Assembly (NCBI GenBank): GCA_949317995.1
Contig: OX439037.1
Coordinates: forward strand, 53,788,080-53,852,079
Direction of reading: 5' to 3'
DNA from: Acholoe squamosa
Lineage: Eukaryota > Annelida > Polychaeta > Phyllodocida > Polynoidae
DNA: 64,000 nt
Program-made: the position numbers and the translations under genes
The notes under the pieces: model-generated
The model's database searches: none
Seen by the model: the letters and a program-made list of their open reading frames with translations, nothing else
What the model was told of the DNA's origin: nothing
Shown: in pieces, positions 37,704 to 50,925 of the stretch
How the letters are laid out: the number at the start of each line of letters is the position of its first letter
Position numbering within the stretch: position 1 is the stretch's first letter

Positions 37704-38034
37704 AGTGTTGGGTACCGTCTGGCGTGGCGGGTGAGTCCAGTCGTCGGATGTTCCTCAGGTTCCGGATAGGTGGCAGCACCGATCCGGGTCTGTGGGGACA
37801 TCTGACGACAAACACCTAGGTCCTTATATAAAGACCAGGGCTCAGCCGCTACGTCAGAGGCCCTCCTGGCCTCTGATCATGTAAGACCTTTAATATCCAT
37901 TAGCTGCCCTTATACCATCTACCGAGTAGCCGTGAGTGTTCCTATAATAAATTATCCGTTGGCATACACTTGAATCACCGCCTTGCTCCTTCTTTCCCAA
38001 TTAGTAAGGCCCGAACCACCAAGTCCGTAAGACT
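37704..38034 (+). mobile_element. Candidate solo LTR
   Basis: The 331-bp segment opens AGTGTTGGGTACC and closes GTAAGACT. A TATATAAAG box lies near the middle and an AATAAA site downstream of it. AAACCAT occurs directly on both sides (37697-37703 and 38035-38041), the mark of an insertion. No internal region is present, so it would be a solo LTR left by recombination. It lies inside a TTGCAA-family remnant and is therefore younger than that. The family is not assigned, and the exact ends rest on the flanking repeat. Confidence 0.5.
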
Positions 38035-38040
38035 AAACCA

Positions 38041-38100
38041 TTACAATATCTATATTGCAAGGTTTCTCAAAAGAAAGATCGCATTGTGGAATTCAACCCA
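38041..38100. mobile_element. TTGCAA-family terminus remnant
   Basis: ATATTGCAAGGTTTCTC...ATTGTGGAATTCAACC resembles the right end of the elements near exon 2 (ATCATGGGATTCAACC). It continues the remnant interrupted by the candidate LTR. Confidence 0.5.
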
Positions 38101-38802
38101 TGGAATTCTATTACATTCATCGAAACGTCTGCATTTATATTTAGCAAAGTCAAGCCAGACTTCCAATTCCGCACTCCAAAGGGGAAATATAACTAGAATG
38201 ATAGGGATGATATATCTGCCACTGACAACCAACTTCTGTCACTACAATTGCGTTTTGATGGGGTGTCTGGTGGTGTTTTCGATAGAGACAGCTGAATTCC
38301 ACTCGGATTTACTCCTATCCACAGCTGGGACTCACAGGGTCCATTAAACTCTCATTCGGGTGTGATCAGAGCCTTAGCTGACCGAATGCACCATCGGTAT
38401 TAATAGATTGGAGGGAAAAACAGCATTGTGAAGAGGAAAATCGAATGGCTGAAAATTAAAGGATCGATTTGCCGGTTCATTCCCTCCTAACTGCTAACAT
38501 CCCTGAGCACAGATTGCTAAATGATGTCCAATGTCCTAAAATGTCACATAAAATTGGATCCTGGATTTATAAGTGACCAATTTGACGATTGTTTTGTCAT
38601 CCAAATAGGGTCTAGATAGAGGGAAGGTTGCTGGCCTAGGATGTTGATAAAGGGGTGGTCAAACTATGTAGTACGTGGCAAAGGGTTCAGGTGCGTGTGG
38701 AGAAAGGGGTCGTTTGGGATAAGGTGAAGGGGGTGGGGGTGCTCCAGTTGGAAACTGTATCAAGTGATGAATGTGCACGGTGTTTAAAGTAGTGTTCAAG
38801 AG

Positions 38803-39344
38803 AACGTGCCCCCGGCCCCCGCACTTCCACATCAGCTGGACACCATCCGCGTTACCAAAAGCACTGATATAGGGTCTAATTTATCAAGTTCTGCATGTCT
38901 GCGTTTTTCAAAAGATAGGGGTCGTATTTCCAAGAGGAATCTGTGAATAAGGAAACAAGGGGGGGGGGGTAAAAAGTGATGATTAGGGTACAAATCATGG
39001 TAACATACAGCCAAGTATAAAACAAGTAAATCTAACCAATGCTTCATCTTAAAGATGAAGCATTGGTTACATTTAATAATTAAAGACCCACACTCAGAGG
39101 TCTACTTGGGGAGTGATATGAACGAGATTACTTGTCAGTGGTTGACAATAAAAAGGGTGGAATTTCTAGAGATATCAGTGTTTTCTCCAAAATAGGGTTC
39201 ATTTTAAGGCCTCAAAAGTCAGTGATTTGACTGAAAATAGGGTACCTATTTTGCTCAAAAATCAGGGGATAGGGGATGATTTTCAATTCTGGTAACGAGG
39301 ATGGTGTCAGTTGATACAGGAAGTGCGGGGGCCGGGAACGTGCC
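38803..39344. mobile_element. 540-bp TIR element, CCGGCCCCCGCACTTCC ends
   Basis: CCCGGCCCCCGCACTTCC near the left end is inverted near the right end (GGAAGTGCGGGGGCCGGG), followed inward by CACCATCC/GGATGGTG and GTTACCA/TGGTAAC. The centre (39027-39076) is a second near-perfect hairpin built on CCAATGCTTCATCTT. It is non-coding. Confidence 0.8.
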
Positions 39345-41178
39345 TCAGGTGTTTGCCCACAGCATAGAGTCCTTTGAATTGGTTGCAGTCATGGTGTGTG
39401 AAAATGTACTAATGTAGGAGGGTGTATACTTTCTGGCGGCCGGCTGCTGTTATAGGACTATACCAGAGAATTGAAAAGATTTGGGGTATTGTTGAGATGG
39501 GTAACGTTCTGGGCCTCAGTGATCACCTGGAGTACAAGGAATATAAACCTACTTCTCTCCAATTTCTTTTATCAGGAGTAAAAGTGATGTCTGGTTTAGG
39601 CTATGGTCTTGTGCTCAATGCATATTGACAGATGTTCCACACTTTTGGAAAGTTCGAGGCGTATTTTTTTTTTTAAACTTTAAACTTCAAAACAATCGGC
39701 AAATTATGACACGGTCAGCAACGGGGGCAGTGTGGTCCACCACATTCCATTCACACAGTAACAGCGCAAATTGTCTCTAATATCCCAGGTACTATTGAAA
39801 TTACTTACACACCGTACAATGTGGGAAACTACCCAACAATCAACCTTATTGTACCTATAGAATATCCACTCTCGAATCACAAGCAGAAATTCAACTATAT
39901 AGACTCCACTTATGAATAGGAACTTGAAATATAGGTATGCTTAACGATTGATGACGTCATATCCGCAGGTGCTGCGCATGCATGCTACAGGTGGCGCTGC
40001 ATGTCCTTCCAGTCTCTCTCGGGGTACTAGCTTTTACTGTTCATGTAGCCTTTTTAGCCTTTTTTCTACACTTAAGTGAGCAAGAATTTCTCGGGTTACC
40101 ACCTAACCCGCCTGTTGGTATGAAGATTCTATTCACTAACTCTAATCTCGCGCGAGATGCATGAATGAGAGTAGGGATTTAGTCATGCCAAGTCGGCAGG
40201 TTATGGTAAACATGGAGCATGCATGGACGACGCTGATCTGGTAATCGTCGAATGTTGGTGCACCCCTACAGAGATACCCTGGGGCAGCAGCATTCTACAT
40301 GCACGGTACGTGCCCCCATGGGGGTCAAAAGAAACGCATGAAATGGTCCTTATAAGGGATTTGTGCATGCATCAGGGATGGGAGCCTTCCATGTCCTCAA
40401 GTCATATTTTTTATCTCTAACTGTACTTGCCTAATCCATGCAGCTTAATCCCTGCATTGCTTGATCAATACATCTTGAGACACATTCATGGCACACACCA
40501 AAAGTTTTCCCTTTTCGCCTTAGGAGGGTGGATGCGATGCAGTGTTTTGGGGTTGACTGATAAATGTCAAATTCTACAAGAAGCCTGTAATTTCCTTGTA
40601 ATCCTACACAACGCGTCGGCCGTACATTGTTATCTTGACACCTCCGTCAACAGAAGCCTGCTACCAATTCCTACCAAACCATTGTATTGACTTAAGAAAG
40701 TTGTCTTTTTGGACCTGAGCCCTGCTAATGGATTATTCACATCAACACGATTTATTGGACTTTAACCGTCCGAACGTCGTCCTGATCACCGTGTCTGCGT
40801 TGTATCTTGTAGAGTTAAGTACGAACATTGTAATGCATTTTCTGATACATTGAGGGCGATCTATATATCAGAAAACAGCCCAAACCCATTAAGGTACGGT
40901 TTTTATTCACCATCAGAGCTACAGGACTTTTCTTCCCAATTGTTATGGGGTAAATTCAGGAAATTCAAGGGAGAGGAAAGTAGTTTGTCTGTCTTAAAAA
41001 CGAGCTGCATTTTGTATATAGGTGTTGCAATATCTCTCAAAAGAATGTCAGATAGTAAATAGGATTGTGATTTTCTATGGAAAGGCCATATCTGAACCTA
41101 AAGTTCTAGTTTATCGTATACCTCTAAGCACTGGAGGTTATTTTAAAACAGTCTACCATAACCCCCCCCCCCTGCTAT
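39345..41178. other. Intron 2, no feature seen
   Basis: No gene or element could be supported. C-run at 41161-41172. Confidence 0.5.
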
Positions 41179-41359
41179 CAGGCTATTGAGGTTTCCCATA
41201 ATACACTCTGTTCGTGGAGGTTTCCTGTTAATTACCATAAGTAGGTCAGTCACGTGACCAATGCCATTGGTCAGAGCAGGTCATGTGACTGACCTAATAA
41301 GGGTAATTAACAGGAAACCTCCACGAACAGAGTGTATTATGGGAAACCTCAATAGCCTG
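41179..41359. mobile_element. Near-perfect palindrome, about 78-bp arms
   Basis: The arms begin CAGGCTATTGAGGTTTCCCA and include CTCTGTTCGTGGAGGTTTCC and GGTCAGTCACGTGACC. Left and right differ at only a handful of positions, around a loop of about 20 bp. It looks young, or is kept alike by conversion. It is a MITE-sized foldback; no target duplication was identified. Confidence 0.9.
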
Positions 41360-44133
41360 AATTAAGCTCTGTTAGGGACTGCCTGTAGCTTCTTTTTTTT
41401 TTTTTTAAGCCAGCATTATGGTAACTAGTGGAGTCACGATCTAAAGGGGGTTTAGAAAAGGAGTAAATCTGAAAGCAGACCTAGACTCCGTTTCTGACTC
41501 TGTTCCTTCTCTCTGTGAGTAGGGGGGGGGGTTAATGTCAAGCACATAATTATGGCATTGGTACACAATTGCAGGCTATATATGCAAATAGGGGCTGATT
41601 AAATAGATAGTGCTTGGGGACTCCTTAATAAGCTATACTTCCTGTTAGAGTCTTTTGGTAACATGTTAGGCACAAAGAGGAGGGAACACTTGCTAGGGCA
41701 CGTGATACAAGAGTAATGGCCCATTTAAACACCGGGTTATCAAATAAGTACAGGTATCGAATAAACTCCGGGGCTACAGGGGTATCGAAAATATTATTAA
41801 GTGCCTGTCTCGGAGAAGGGCCAGGGGTTCAAAAAGGGTATTGAAATTGATATTAATTTATTACCTCGGAGCTTAAACGAGCCACTACGGTACACTTTCT
41901 CATCTTTTTATACATGGAACAGGAACATATATACACTTTTCAGTAGAGGAGTGTGGTAAGGTGATAATATTGCACAAAGCTGGTCCTGTCCTAACCCACT
42001 ATTGGTTTATTTCACTGACGTACCCTCTTACAGTAGCAGTGGGAAATAAATAGTGTGGCTGGAAAAAAAATCGTTGCTATTAATTTTGTTAGTGAGCTAA
42101 AATAGCCTATATAGATGGTAAACCATGAGAAGTCCTAAGAAATTCACATGCAATTATATTGCTAACACTACCATCGTAGGGGGGGTAGTATGTTATGCTT
42201 TTTCGAAATAACATCCTTCAATCCTTCAAATTCGATAGCACACTACTCCCTGATTTTGTGATTTCTGTTGACCATAAACATTATGGTAACTAATACTTAA
42301 ACATATATCCTTAGTCTAGGCCACGTTTTGTTCATGGGATATCCGCATGTTCCCTTTACGCTGTTTCGCTGCCCTGATAACATATTTTGACGATGACATC
42401 CGTGGACAAGGTCTTCTCTAATTGTTCTAGCATGGTGTGAAACATTGGCATCTGTCCACACCTTAAACCTGACATTAAACACCCTACCTTTATTTCACTC
42501 CTCACTTGTCCTCCCTGGTAACAAAAACTCACAACTCTACTTTCCTTGCGTGCCGTCTCAACAGAGGTGGAAACTATCCAGGATTCTAAAGCAAGGCTAC
42601 ACGCTACACATTGTAATCTCCTCTCATGAAATATGTATTCGCAAATGCACAGATGGAGAAAAGTAAACAAGTGAGATTAAGTACAAGATGTGAATTGTCT
42701 AGCAGAGAAAATTTCTGAAGGTGTGAGGCATGTATTGCTATTACCAAAATCACTGCATAGTTCTAGCTCAAGTAGAAACGCAATTGCCGTTTAAACAATT
42801 TCTACCCGCACAGGAGTATATCACGATCTTATTCTTGATGTTGTCAGTGGCTGGGGAAATATCATATGTATACATGTAGTATTACAGGGTTATGTGGTCA
42901 GTCTGTGGTCTAGGTGAGGCTTGTACAAGTTGTAGTTGTGGCTGGTGTGGTCAGTGGTCTACCAGTGTGGTGTGTGTCTGGTTGTGTGCTGGGAAGTAAT
43001 ACCTTGACATTATCAGGTGGGTCTTTCACGGAATGAGAAATACATTGATCGAGACATGCTTGTTTGTTTGTTTTTTACACATCGGCCATACATCACATGC
43101 TTATTAAAAGATATCGGACATTTTTTCATGTGAAGTGGAGATTGGAGATGAATATGTGGTGTGTTATTCGTGCATGTGATATAAAGAAGATAGAATACCG
43201 TTAAAGCTCACTCAGACACAAATAATCTGGTCCCTGCCCCCCCCCCCCCCCCATTTCCAAGTCTTGATCCTCCACCCACACCTTTACACTTATAGACCCT
43301 GGAAACGTTTCCTCGTGTACGGCAGAAGCAGGCAGCAGGGTGAGACAGGGTGCATAGCGGCCTCCAGGGTTCCCTCTATGACACAACCACAGGATCCACC
43401 AGATCCAAGCTGATAAAACACGCCGCCTGCACAGGGGCTCCAGACACACCCCTGTCAGCTATGTGACACCACAAGGGGCGCTGTCTTGTTGTCCTGTTGG
43501 CATGGCAATGACAAGGTTGGGGGTCAGGGTGGGGTCTTCCTGTAGTGGGGTGGGGCCCAGCATCTCTCACATTACCCTTGGCATAGGCCTGTGTATTACT
43601 GGGTGACTGTTTACCTTAAAATTGGCCACAAAGGATATTGAATGGTTTCCGCCACATTACAAGGGCCCCCACAAGCGTGCAGGTTGAAGTAAAACTAAGG
43701 ACGAATAGAGACATGCTCTATACCTACACTGATTAAAAGGTCAATTCAATTATAGTCCCCAGAGGTTTCCATGGGCCTTTTTATACTAACTGCTGCATGC
43801 TGCGGGCTAACCGGGCCCTAAGGCAGTGATCTCTAACTCTCTGAACAACTGTTATTTGGCCTGACCCTCATGTCTTGGCTCGCATGTAGGCTTTCATTAA
43901 ATTTCACCTAGATCTAAACAAATGACAAGAGTGGAGCAGAATTTTTCCCCAATAACTATGATTGTTGGTCACAAGGAATATGTATAGATTCCGAAATACA
44001 TACTAAGAATTATAATCGTCCGCATTTCATCTACATATCTATATCTTGTTTTTTGGGTTGTTTTTTTTTTTTTTAATTTTTTTAATTTTTTCATTCATTC
44101 TTTATTTTCGTGTCAATTTGTTACCTAATCTTC
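41360..44133. other. Intron 2; GT-rich stretch 42895-42995
   Basis: The sequence at 42895-42995 is rich in GTGGT/GTCTGGT words, and there is a C-run at 43238-43252. No gene was found. Confidence 0.5.
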
Positions 44134-44647
44134 CAGTGCTTAAAGTGGTGTATACACGGCCTGTTTTTTTCAGCAGACTAGAGGAGACAGGACCACATGT
44201 CTGCAGTAGTTTTGTCTGCTCAAAATGTGCCATGTATACAGGCTCAAGACAAATGTCTGCAGTTGTCTCCAATTGTCTGCAGTTATCAAACATGTTTGGA
44301 AAATTCTGTTTGCTGTCTGCTCAAACCTGGTCTTGTCTGCTCAAAATGTGCCATGTATCAGGGGCAGCAGACTTGTTCTGACTATTCTGCTGCAAACTGA
44401 CCAATAAGGGCAGTCCCTGGAGTCATGTGACAAGTAGTTATCATGTGACTTCTGGCCCATTTACTTTAGTTTCGAAAACCTCCGCCAGGATTTTAATCAA
44501 GATTTCAGCGGACAGGTCTGTGTTAAGTCCCATGTATCAGGTCCTGCAGACTGCTCCACACAACCCACAACACAAGCAGGCATTTGTCTGCTGATATTTG
44601 TGTGGTCTAGTCTGCTCAAATCTGCACCGTGTATCATGGGCTTAAGG
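44134..44647. mobile_element. GTCTGC-word TIR element
   Basis: The left end CAGTGCTTAAAGTGGTGTAT then ACACGG is inverted at the right (CACCGTGTATCATGGGCTTA). The body repeats GTCTGCTCAAA, ATGTGCCATGTAT, TGTCTGCAGT and AGCAGAC in both orientations. This is another word-packed family; the overlapping ORFs come from the repeats. Confidence 0.7.
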
Positions 44648-46239
44648 AGGGGGATACGTCATACAGTCAGTTCAGAAGGCACCTATCGTGGACCACCTGC
44701 GTAGGTCTGTTTGCCTTTTCCCAGGGCTCCACTGTGTACATGTCTGACAGTATAAAAGTAATGGCAGTTGAACATGAAACTGGGGGGCTTTCATGCTTGC
44801 AGTCCATAGCCGTGGACATGTTAGTCTAGATGTTACAATGTCGACCGATCTGAGATTAATTCGCCGGGCTGTGTCCAGGGGGCAATGTCTATGGCGGGAC
44901 TGGTCACACAATAACTCAGCAGGACGCTACGTTTTTAGCCCGGCCAACTAATGACCCCTCACCAGGTCACGTGACAGCCCTCCACGTCACGTGGTCAGAG
45001 GGGTCACCATGGAAACATAAAGACGCCTAGGGGAACAACAAGTTGAACAACATGGTGTCCGTAGGTCAAAGGTTGGAGACAGGGTTACCTGTGTGAATGT
45101 AATCTGCACGTGCAGATGGATTGCATTTTAGGGAGTGCAGTCCATGATCCGGTCTATACCTGTGACTATACATGGATATGGTTGGTAGGGGATGTCTAGT
45201 ACAGATGACTTATAGCACCCAGAGCATGGAGGTCCAAGATCAATGTGTACACACATATCCAGACAGATGGCCGACGGGCACAATTAGCCTTCATGTCTAG
45301 GCTACCTGCCACTGCTGTGTACGTTGTAACCAATGAACATGTACCCTACCCCTCCTTCCATGTGTAAGGCTAGCTCTATGTGCTTTATATGACGACCCCC
45401 CCCCCCCTACTGTTCATGGACCATAATGTAGACATGTGTATCTATCTATATAGGTGGGCGCTTTACCATATAGTATAACCAATCGAATATGACTCGCTTT
45501 GAAGCACATCTAAAATGAACAGCATTCTTATACACAGGTAGTGAAAAGTTCAGCCCAGGCGGCATCTGCCAACCATTCAATAAATCTCACAGTGATCCCA
45601 GCGGTAAGAGTTGGCAATTACCCCTAGGACCTCATTACCCTGCTATTGCAGCAAGGGTTAAGTTTAGAGGAGGATTTTAAGCTGACTTCTGACCTGGCAG
45701 TTTGGGCCCATCCCTGATGTGGATCTGGGCCCCTGGTGGTGGTTGTGCAGGTGGAAGGTGGGGGATCTGAGGACCGTCCACAGACCTACCTTTGTATCCT
45801 GGCCACCAGGCGGTGACAAATGAACAAATTCTCCTAGGAGGGCAATGGTTAACGCTGCCCTGACAAGTCAAAGGTCAACGTCGGCATCTTTCTCAACGTC
45901 CAGGATGACAATGGGGCTTACTTTGAGATATTGGGATCTGTAGGTGGGACCCTGAGGTGTGTATGTACATTGTATGTGTGTATGGGGGGCGGGGGTGTAA
46001 GGGTAATGCGAAGGAATCTTGTAGCTAGGCACAGAGGCGCACGCTCGACTAATTCTCTGCTTATCTGCTCACGGCAGAAAAATTTGTATTTGCAGGTGGT
46101 TAAAGTTGTCGTGTTCGGAATGCGGCTAATAGTGTAACCTGACTGTATGCTAAACGTTGCCTTCCCTCGCCCTTATCTGAGAAAACCTTGTTGTATTATT
46201 CCAATTAACTTAGTAATTTCTTGTTTTCCCCATTTACAG
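44648..46239. other. Intron 2, 3' end, no feature seen
   Basis: No supported feature before the exon 3 acceptor. Confidence 0.5.
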
Positions 46240-46390
46240 GCTCCAGCCGCTACTTGAAAGTCTCACACAGAATGGTGGACCGAGTACGACAGTTGTTAGA
46301 AACAAAAGAGGAGTTTACGCTAGTAGCAGCTTTTAAACAGCAACACGACAATACTGGCAGCATAATATCTATTACGTCACATGACACAAG
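46240..46390 (+). CDS. NELL: NELL exon 3, start of TSPN/laminin-G-like domain
   Basis: The 151-bp exon has a CATTTACAG acceptor and an AAG|GTGAGT donor (phase 1 in, phase 2 out). It encodes SSRYLKVSHRM, then VRQLLETKEEFTLVAAFKQ, then NTGSIISITSHDT. This matches the vertebrate NELL stretch with FFQKLRNKHEFTILVTLKQ and NSGVILSIHHLDH, which forms the first strands of the thrombospondin-N (laminin-G-like) sandwich. It lies 36.1 kb from exon 2 and 9.0 kb from exon 4. Confidence 0.92.
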
Positions 46391-47047
46391 GTGAGTACCT
46401 TATTCATTTGGCAAACAAAACTTATATGTATACACATAGGAAGATCATCGATATCGATATGGATTCTTTCATTGATAAGTGACTCTTGGGAAATGCTTGC
46501 ATTGTTTTGCCCCAAACGTCCAGGACTGATATTTGCCAGTGGTACAGAAATTAGGAGGGTGTTGCTCCTATTGTAAAAAGAGCTGTGAGTATGTGCCCTC
46601 TTTTCTGCACTGCTTCACCAAAGAACTTGCACTCACCACATCTGTCTGAAAAGTCACCTGCTTTGTTTAAAACAGAGAGAGCTGCACTATCAGGTACCTA
46701 CTCATGTCACTCACTCTATAGTATATTATACTGACTGACTTCTCCCAAGTAGGTACCTATATACTCAAATCCCCCTTTTTTAGCACCATACTTGAATGAC
46801 CACTTGTGAGCAACAAAAGGGACAAGTTATAGCTACATGAAAAGAAAGGACTGGAAACCAGGGCATTTTTTAGAATTTGGCCCCTGTTTAAGCCACCTTC
46901 ATCCTTAGTCATTTCTCCGCAATTCATTTCTTCGATACTCAGCCAAGACAATAGTGGTTTCCTCTTCCAGCCATTCGAATGGCTCCCTTCAAGGCCAATT
47001 TCCTAGTTACGTATATGAACTTGAATATTCCCGAAGCCATTCAAGTA

Positions 47048-47829
47048 CACTGCAAGAACAGTGTTTAAACTTTATAAACACTGAAAATACAAAACATGTT
47101 TAAAGGCTACACATCTGAGATCTAAATGGGTTTCAGGTGTGCTAAACTAAACACATGATTTCTAAACACCCAAACAACAGAGATGTGGATGTGTTTAGGC
47201 ATCTAACATTTAAGCATCCATGATGTGAGTGTTTAGTCTTTAAACATTTATTTCTTTTGTGTTTAACTTTTAAACACATGCTCTCTAAACAAGTGAGCTA
47301 AATGTTTAATCATTGAACACTTGTGTCTAGGCACTAAACAATTGTAATTAAGTCCACTAGGTGGCATTAAGATTCATGATAGTATTCTCTTCACACAACT
47401 AGAAAGTCAATCAACATCAAACAAGTCAAATTAACACTCAATCCTACTATTTGTGGTAATAAGACATACAAACATGTAGTTTATCCTGCATGGAACGGAT
47501 TTTTCTTTTGTAATTTAGTGATGAATAATGTGCAGAAGAGATGTACTGGGTATTTGCTAAGTCATTCATTATGTGTAATATAGAATTACAATTTATATGA
47601 AGCAGGGGACTCTTGGACATGACACTGTGTACTCTTGCAGAGGTTACTTCCCCTCTCTCTCTCTCCTTCTCTGAGAGGCAATGTATAGTGAGAGGTTTAT
47701 GACATTGTATACTTCCCAAGAAGTGTCATCACTGTTTGTAAACACACACGGAAACATTATTGAATTATTTGCATACAAATATAATGTTACAGTAGCAGAT
47801 ATACCAATCTAAACACTGTTTTTACAGTG
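47048..47829. mobile_element. CACTGCAAAAA-family element in intron 3, TA-flanked
   Basis: CACTGCAAGAACAGTGTTTA and TAAACACTGTTTTTACAGTG form the TIRs, with TA outside both. The left about 300 bp is packed with TGTTTAA/CTAAACAC words. The right end has only a short block, so its subterminal array is reduced. The core is unique and non-coding. Confidence 0.8.
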
Positions 47830-49404
47830 TAGCTACCACCTTAGGTCAATTATGTGGCTTCATATTCAATTCAAACTACTGAAATAATTACTCTTTGGAC
47901 CACCAAAGTATTTCACCTTCAATGCATAAATGTGGATTCACTTTAAACCCAGTCAGATATATAGCTACTTTCAGCTCATTTAGGTGACATCTATCTTTAA
48001 CCACTCAATCACAAAATTCCTGCTCATAACTTCTTTTTCCTGCATATGCCTTCCCCTATAAGCCAATCTTTTGGATCCCCTTACACCTTCGAGCAATTAA
48101 AGTGGCTCCAGATCATTATGAATGCACATTAAACCTTAATGTGTAATCAAAGTCTGATATCCCTTAACAGTGCTGTGCTTGGCCACTTTCCTTTCCCAAG
48201 GATTGCCCTAGAAACTGAGTAAGCATGTTCAGCCTCCCAGCGACATGGCATAGAGTGTCCAGGTTATGGCTGCTTGCTCGGATCCTTCTCTTTCCCCAAC
48301 ATAAGGCGATTGCACGAAGCTATGCTACTAAGATTGTCCAATATACTAAAGGAATTTGTGATGTTTGATAACACATTTGCTAATTCCGTGGTGGTTTTGA
48401 AGCTCTCCTTTGTCCCCAAAAATATTTATTTCAGATCCCTTTGCTATTGACTCACTCTAACACCTGGCTTTTCCTTCATCTTGTTTTGCTAGCCTCCTCT
48501 GGCCTAGGAAGACATTCTTTAGCGTCCTCCATCCATGCTAAAACCAAACCATCTTGATATATGCTTTACCATAACAGTCTGCTCAAATATCAGATCTAAC
48601 AAGACAAAGGCTATCTACGCTGTAAGCCCTAGTCAGCTTTAAACAAAATCCCACCTGTTGAACAAGCTATAGAAGTACCATGTGAGACTAGAGGTGGTAT
48701 ATGAAGTCTGCAGGTTAAGGAAGGTGCAAGGATTAACATGGGATACATCTCAGGGATTCAAACCGGCTAGGTGCTGATCTAGGCAGGATCCGCCCTGTCT
48801 ACCTAAGCCCTGCCTAGAGGATCTAGGGTGCAGAGATGGGGGCGGGATGTAAACGTAGGGTGTCACATGGCTGGTTGTTTGGATGTTCTTTTAACTGTTG
48901 GTACTCTGGCCACCTCAGAACGCCGGTGGGCCTACAACAGTAACATGTATGGGCTGTAACTATACGCACATTGTACTCTCTTTATTAGGTTCCGTCCCAT
49001 CTAAGGCGGGCATCTACCCCCACCCCTGACTGTCTCTCCTCTCTCCTACTATCGGAGACTAAACATACGTCTAGGTACTTAAATTCAAAAATGTCTTGTT
49101 CGGTCGCCGCCACCCAATCCCAAATGATGTGGATTCTTGTTGCCCATTGATTGCTCTTCTCTTATACTCGGTGCAAACTATTTACTTACTTACTTATTTA
49201 ATTGGTCTGGATGATGCTACTTTCGCAGTGATGGGCAAGACCGTGTGATTTTGCGCTGTCATTTAGAGACAGAGACAAAAAATTTGCAAAAGCTTTTCAC
49301 TTTCATGGTACCACGTCATAGTACCCTATGTTGGTAATACGGTCCACTGCCTTCTCAGTTTTCTGAAGGCACTGCTTGCATTTTCTATTTGATCCCTTGG
49401 ATAA
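47830..49404. other. Intron 3, no feature seen
   Basis: No gene or element could be supported. Confidence 0.5.
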
Positions 49405-49769
49405 AGGTCGAATCCCAGATCGCGATTTCAGGCTAAAATGCCTTGCAATTTACTTCCTGTTGCAAATTTCGGGACTATACCTCAAAATCACAATAGGTAT
49501 AACTTTGGTAGGAAGAATAGAACACAAGCACACTGTAATCTTTTTGAGGTACATTTACTTCATGTATTTACTAATGTTTATATCCCTGTACATGTGTATT
49601 ACATATTTCCTATGCTAAATCGCAAAAGTGTGCTTGTGTTATATACTCCCTGCTGCAGGTGCCAGACTGCAGTCATATCTGTTATGATTTTGATGTAGTC
49701 CTCAAAATTGCAACAGGTAGCAAATCACAGAGATATTTGAGCCCTAATTTAGCAGGTGGAATTCGACCG
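49405..49769. mobile_element. GGTCGAATCCC-type element, copy E3
   Basis: It starts AGGTCGAATCCCAGATCGCG and ends GGTGGAATTCGACC. The inside shares TCGCAAAAG, CAAGCACACT, CCTCAAAATCACAATAGG/GTCCTCAAAATTGCAAC and ATATTTGAGCCCTAA with E1 and E2. Confidence 0.75.
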
Positions 49770-49964
49770 TAAGCGTCCTTGACCTTTAATGTATAATGCC
49801 AGTTTCTTTTTGTGCCATGCAGGGGTTAGTAAAGGACATCATACTTCATGGAGTCAACATACATGTGTAGCTTTAATGGGATACTAAATTTGATGGCATA
49901 TCTTTGGTTTGATAAGGGGGCGGGGCTTGGCGTAAGGGCTGGGAGGCGTCCTTGTATACCCGGT

Positions 49965-50134
49965 AGCGGATTCCTTAGTGGGCCGACCCCTGCTGAAGCT
50001 GATACCTTGCGAGATAAGGACTGATAACAGCGAGCTGATGGGTACCAGATATTACGTAATGCACCCTGAAAAGTCTGCACTGCATGAAAGGGATATTCTC
50101 ATTGGTCAATATTGTCTCCCGCTAGGTCGGAATA
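49965..50134 (+). repeat. 170-bp dispersed repeat, copy 1
   Basis: It contains TTCCTTAGTGGGC, CTTGCGAGATAAGGACTGAT and TCATTGGTCAATATTGT. An inverted copy lies at 60458-60626. The 94-codon ORF across it is repeat-derived. Confidence 0.85.
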
Positions 50135-50740
50135 AGATGCCTGTTGCAATTCCAGGGCGGGGCTTGTTATGGTTGTTCGCCCAAGTGTTCTTTGAAAAAT
50201 CGTCTGCTCGACATTTTGTCTCCATTTGCCGCCCTAATTTAGGAGGGGTAAAGGGCGTGTGAGTGGGTTATTTTAAGGTATAGACTTAGTGCTTGGCACG
50301 GGCCGGAGATCCTCTGGAATCTGAAGAAGCGTAGACAATTTTGTCACGACTGCACAGTCAAAACTGGCAGATATTTAGATTGTGGTATTTGCGGCACATG
50401 TAGCATACCCTGAGCACATGTCTCCGCCGCCCCCCCCCCCCACTCCTCCCCGCCCCGGTCACCAAGTCCTCAGCAGCATCTGAAATGTTTGTTTACTTAA
50501 AGGTGCATTTACATCACGAGCTGCTCCTTCTTCAGGGCATGTGGCGCACGTCAGGAACGTGATTTACGGCACGTGACATTCAGCAGGATGGTGCTGGTGG
50601 GTGTGGTGGGATCAGCTAGGATCACTTTGGCTGGAGGGGAATCAGACACATTACCACTCCAATTGATCCAAATTCAAGTTACCGGGTATGAAATAATTCC
50701 GATGCAGGCTTCTTTTACCAGTTTCCTTCTCAATCGACAG

Positions 50741-50811
50741 GTACTTTGGGTTTATGTGAACATAATTATCAGGTGTTGATAAGGCAAATCCAACTATAAT
50801 GCAATTGGTGT
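50741..50811 (+). repeat. 71-bp duplicate, copy 1
   Basis: It runs from GTACTTTGGGTTTATGTGAA to GCAATTGGTGT and is repeated at 52360-52430 with one difference seen. Confidence 0.9.
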
Positions 50812-50814
50812 CCA

Positions 50815-50925
50815 TAGGGGTGCATCCACTGCGACGGATGGACCATCCGTCTCCCTTCATCCGTTTTTTTTTCTCCATAGAAATCAATGATAAATGAGAC
50901 GGATGAAACCGGATACACCCCTGTA
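50815..50925. repeat. Small TIR repeat, GGGGTGCATCC/GGATACACCCC
   Basis: GGGGTGCATCC with GACGGATGG is mirrored by CCATCCGTC and by GAGACGGATG...GGATACACCCC. About 110 bp, immediately after the first 71-bp duplicate. Confidence 0.65.

Noticed and set aside
44046-44407. Overlapping Cys-rich ORFs
   Set aside because: Explained by repeated GTCTGC/CAAAATGTGCC words of a TIR element.
49978-50262. 94-codon ORF
   Set aside because: Covers a dispersed repeat with an inverted copy at 60458; not a gene.
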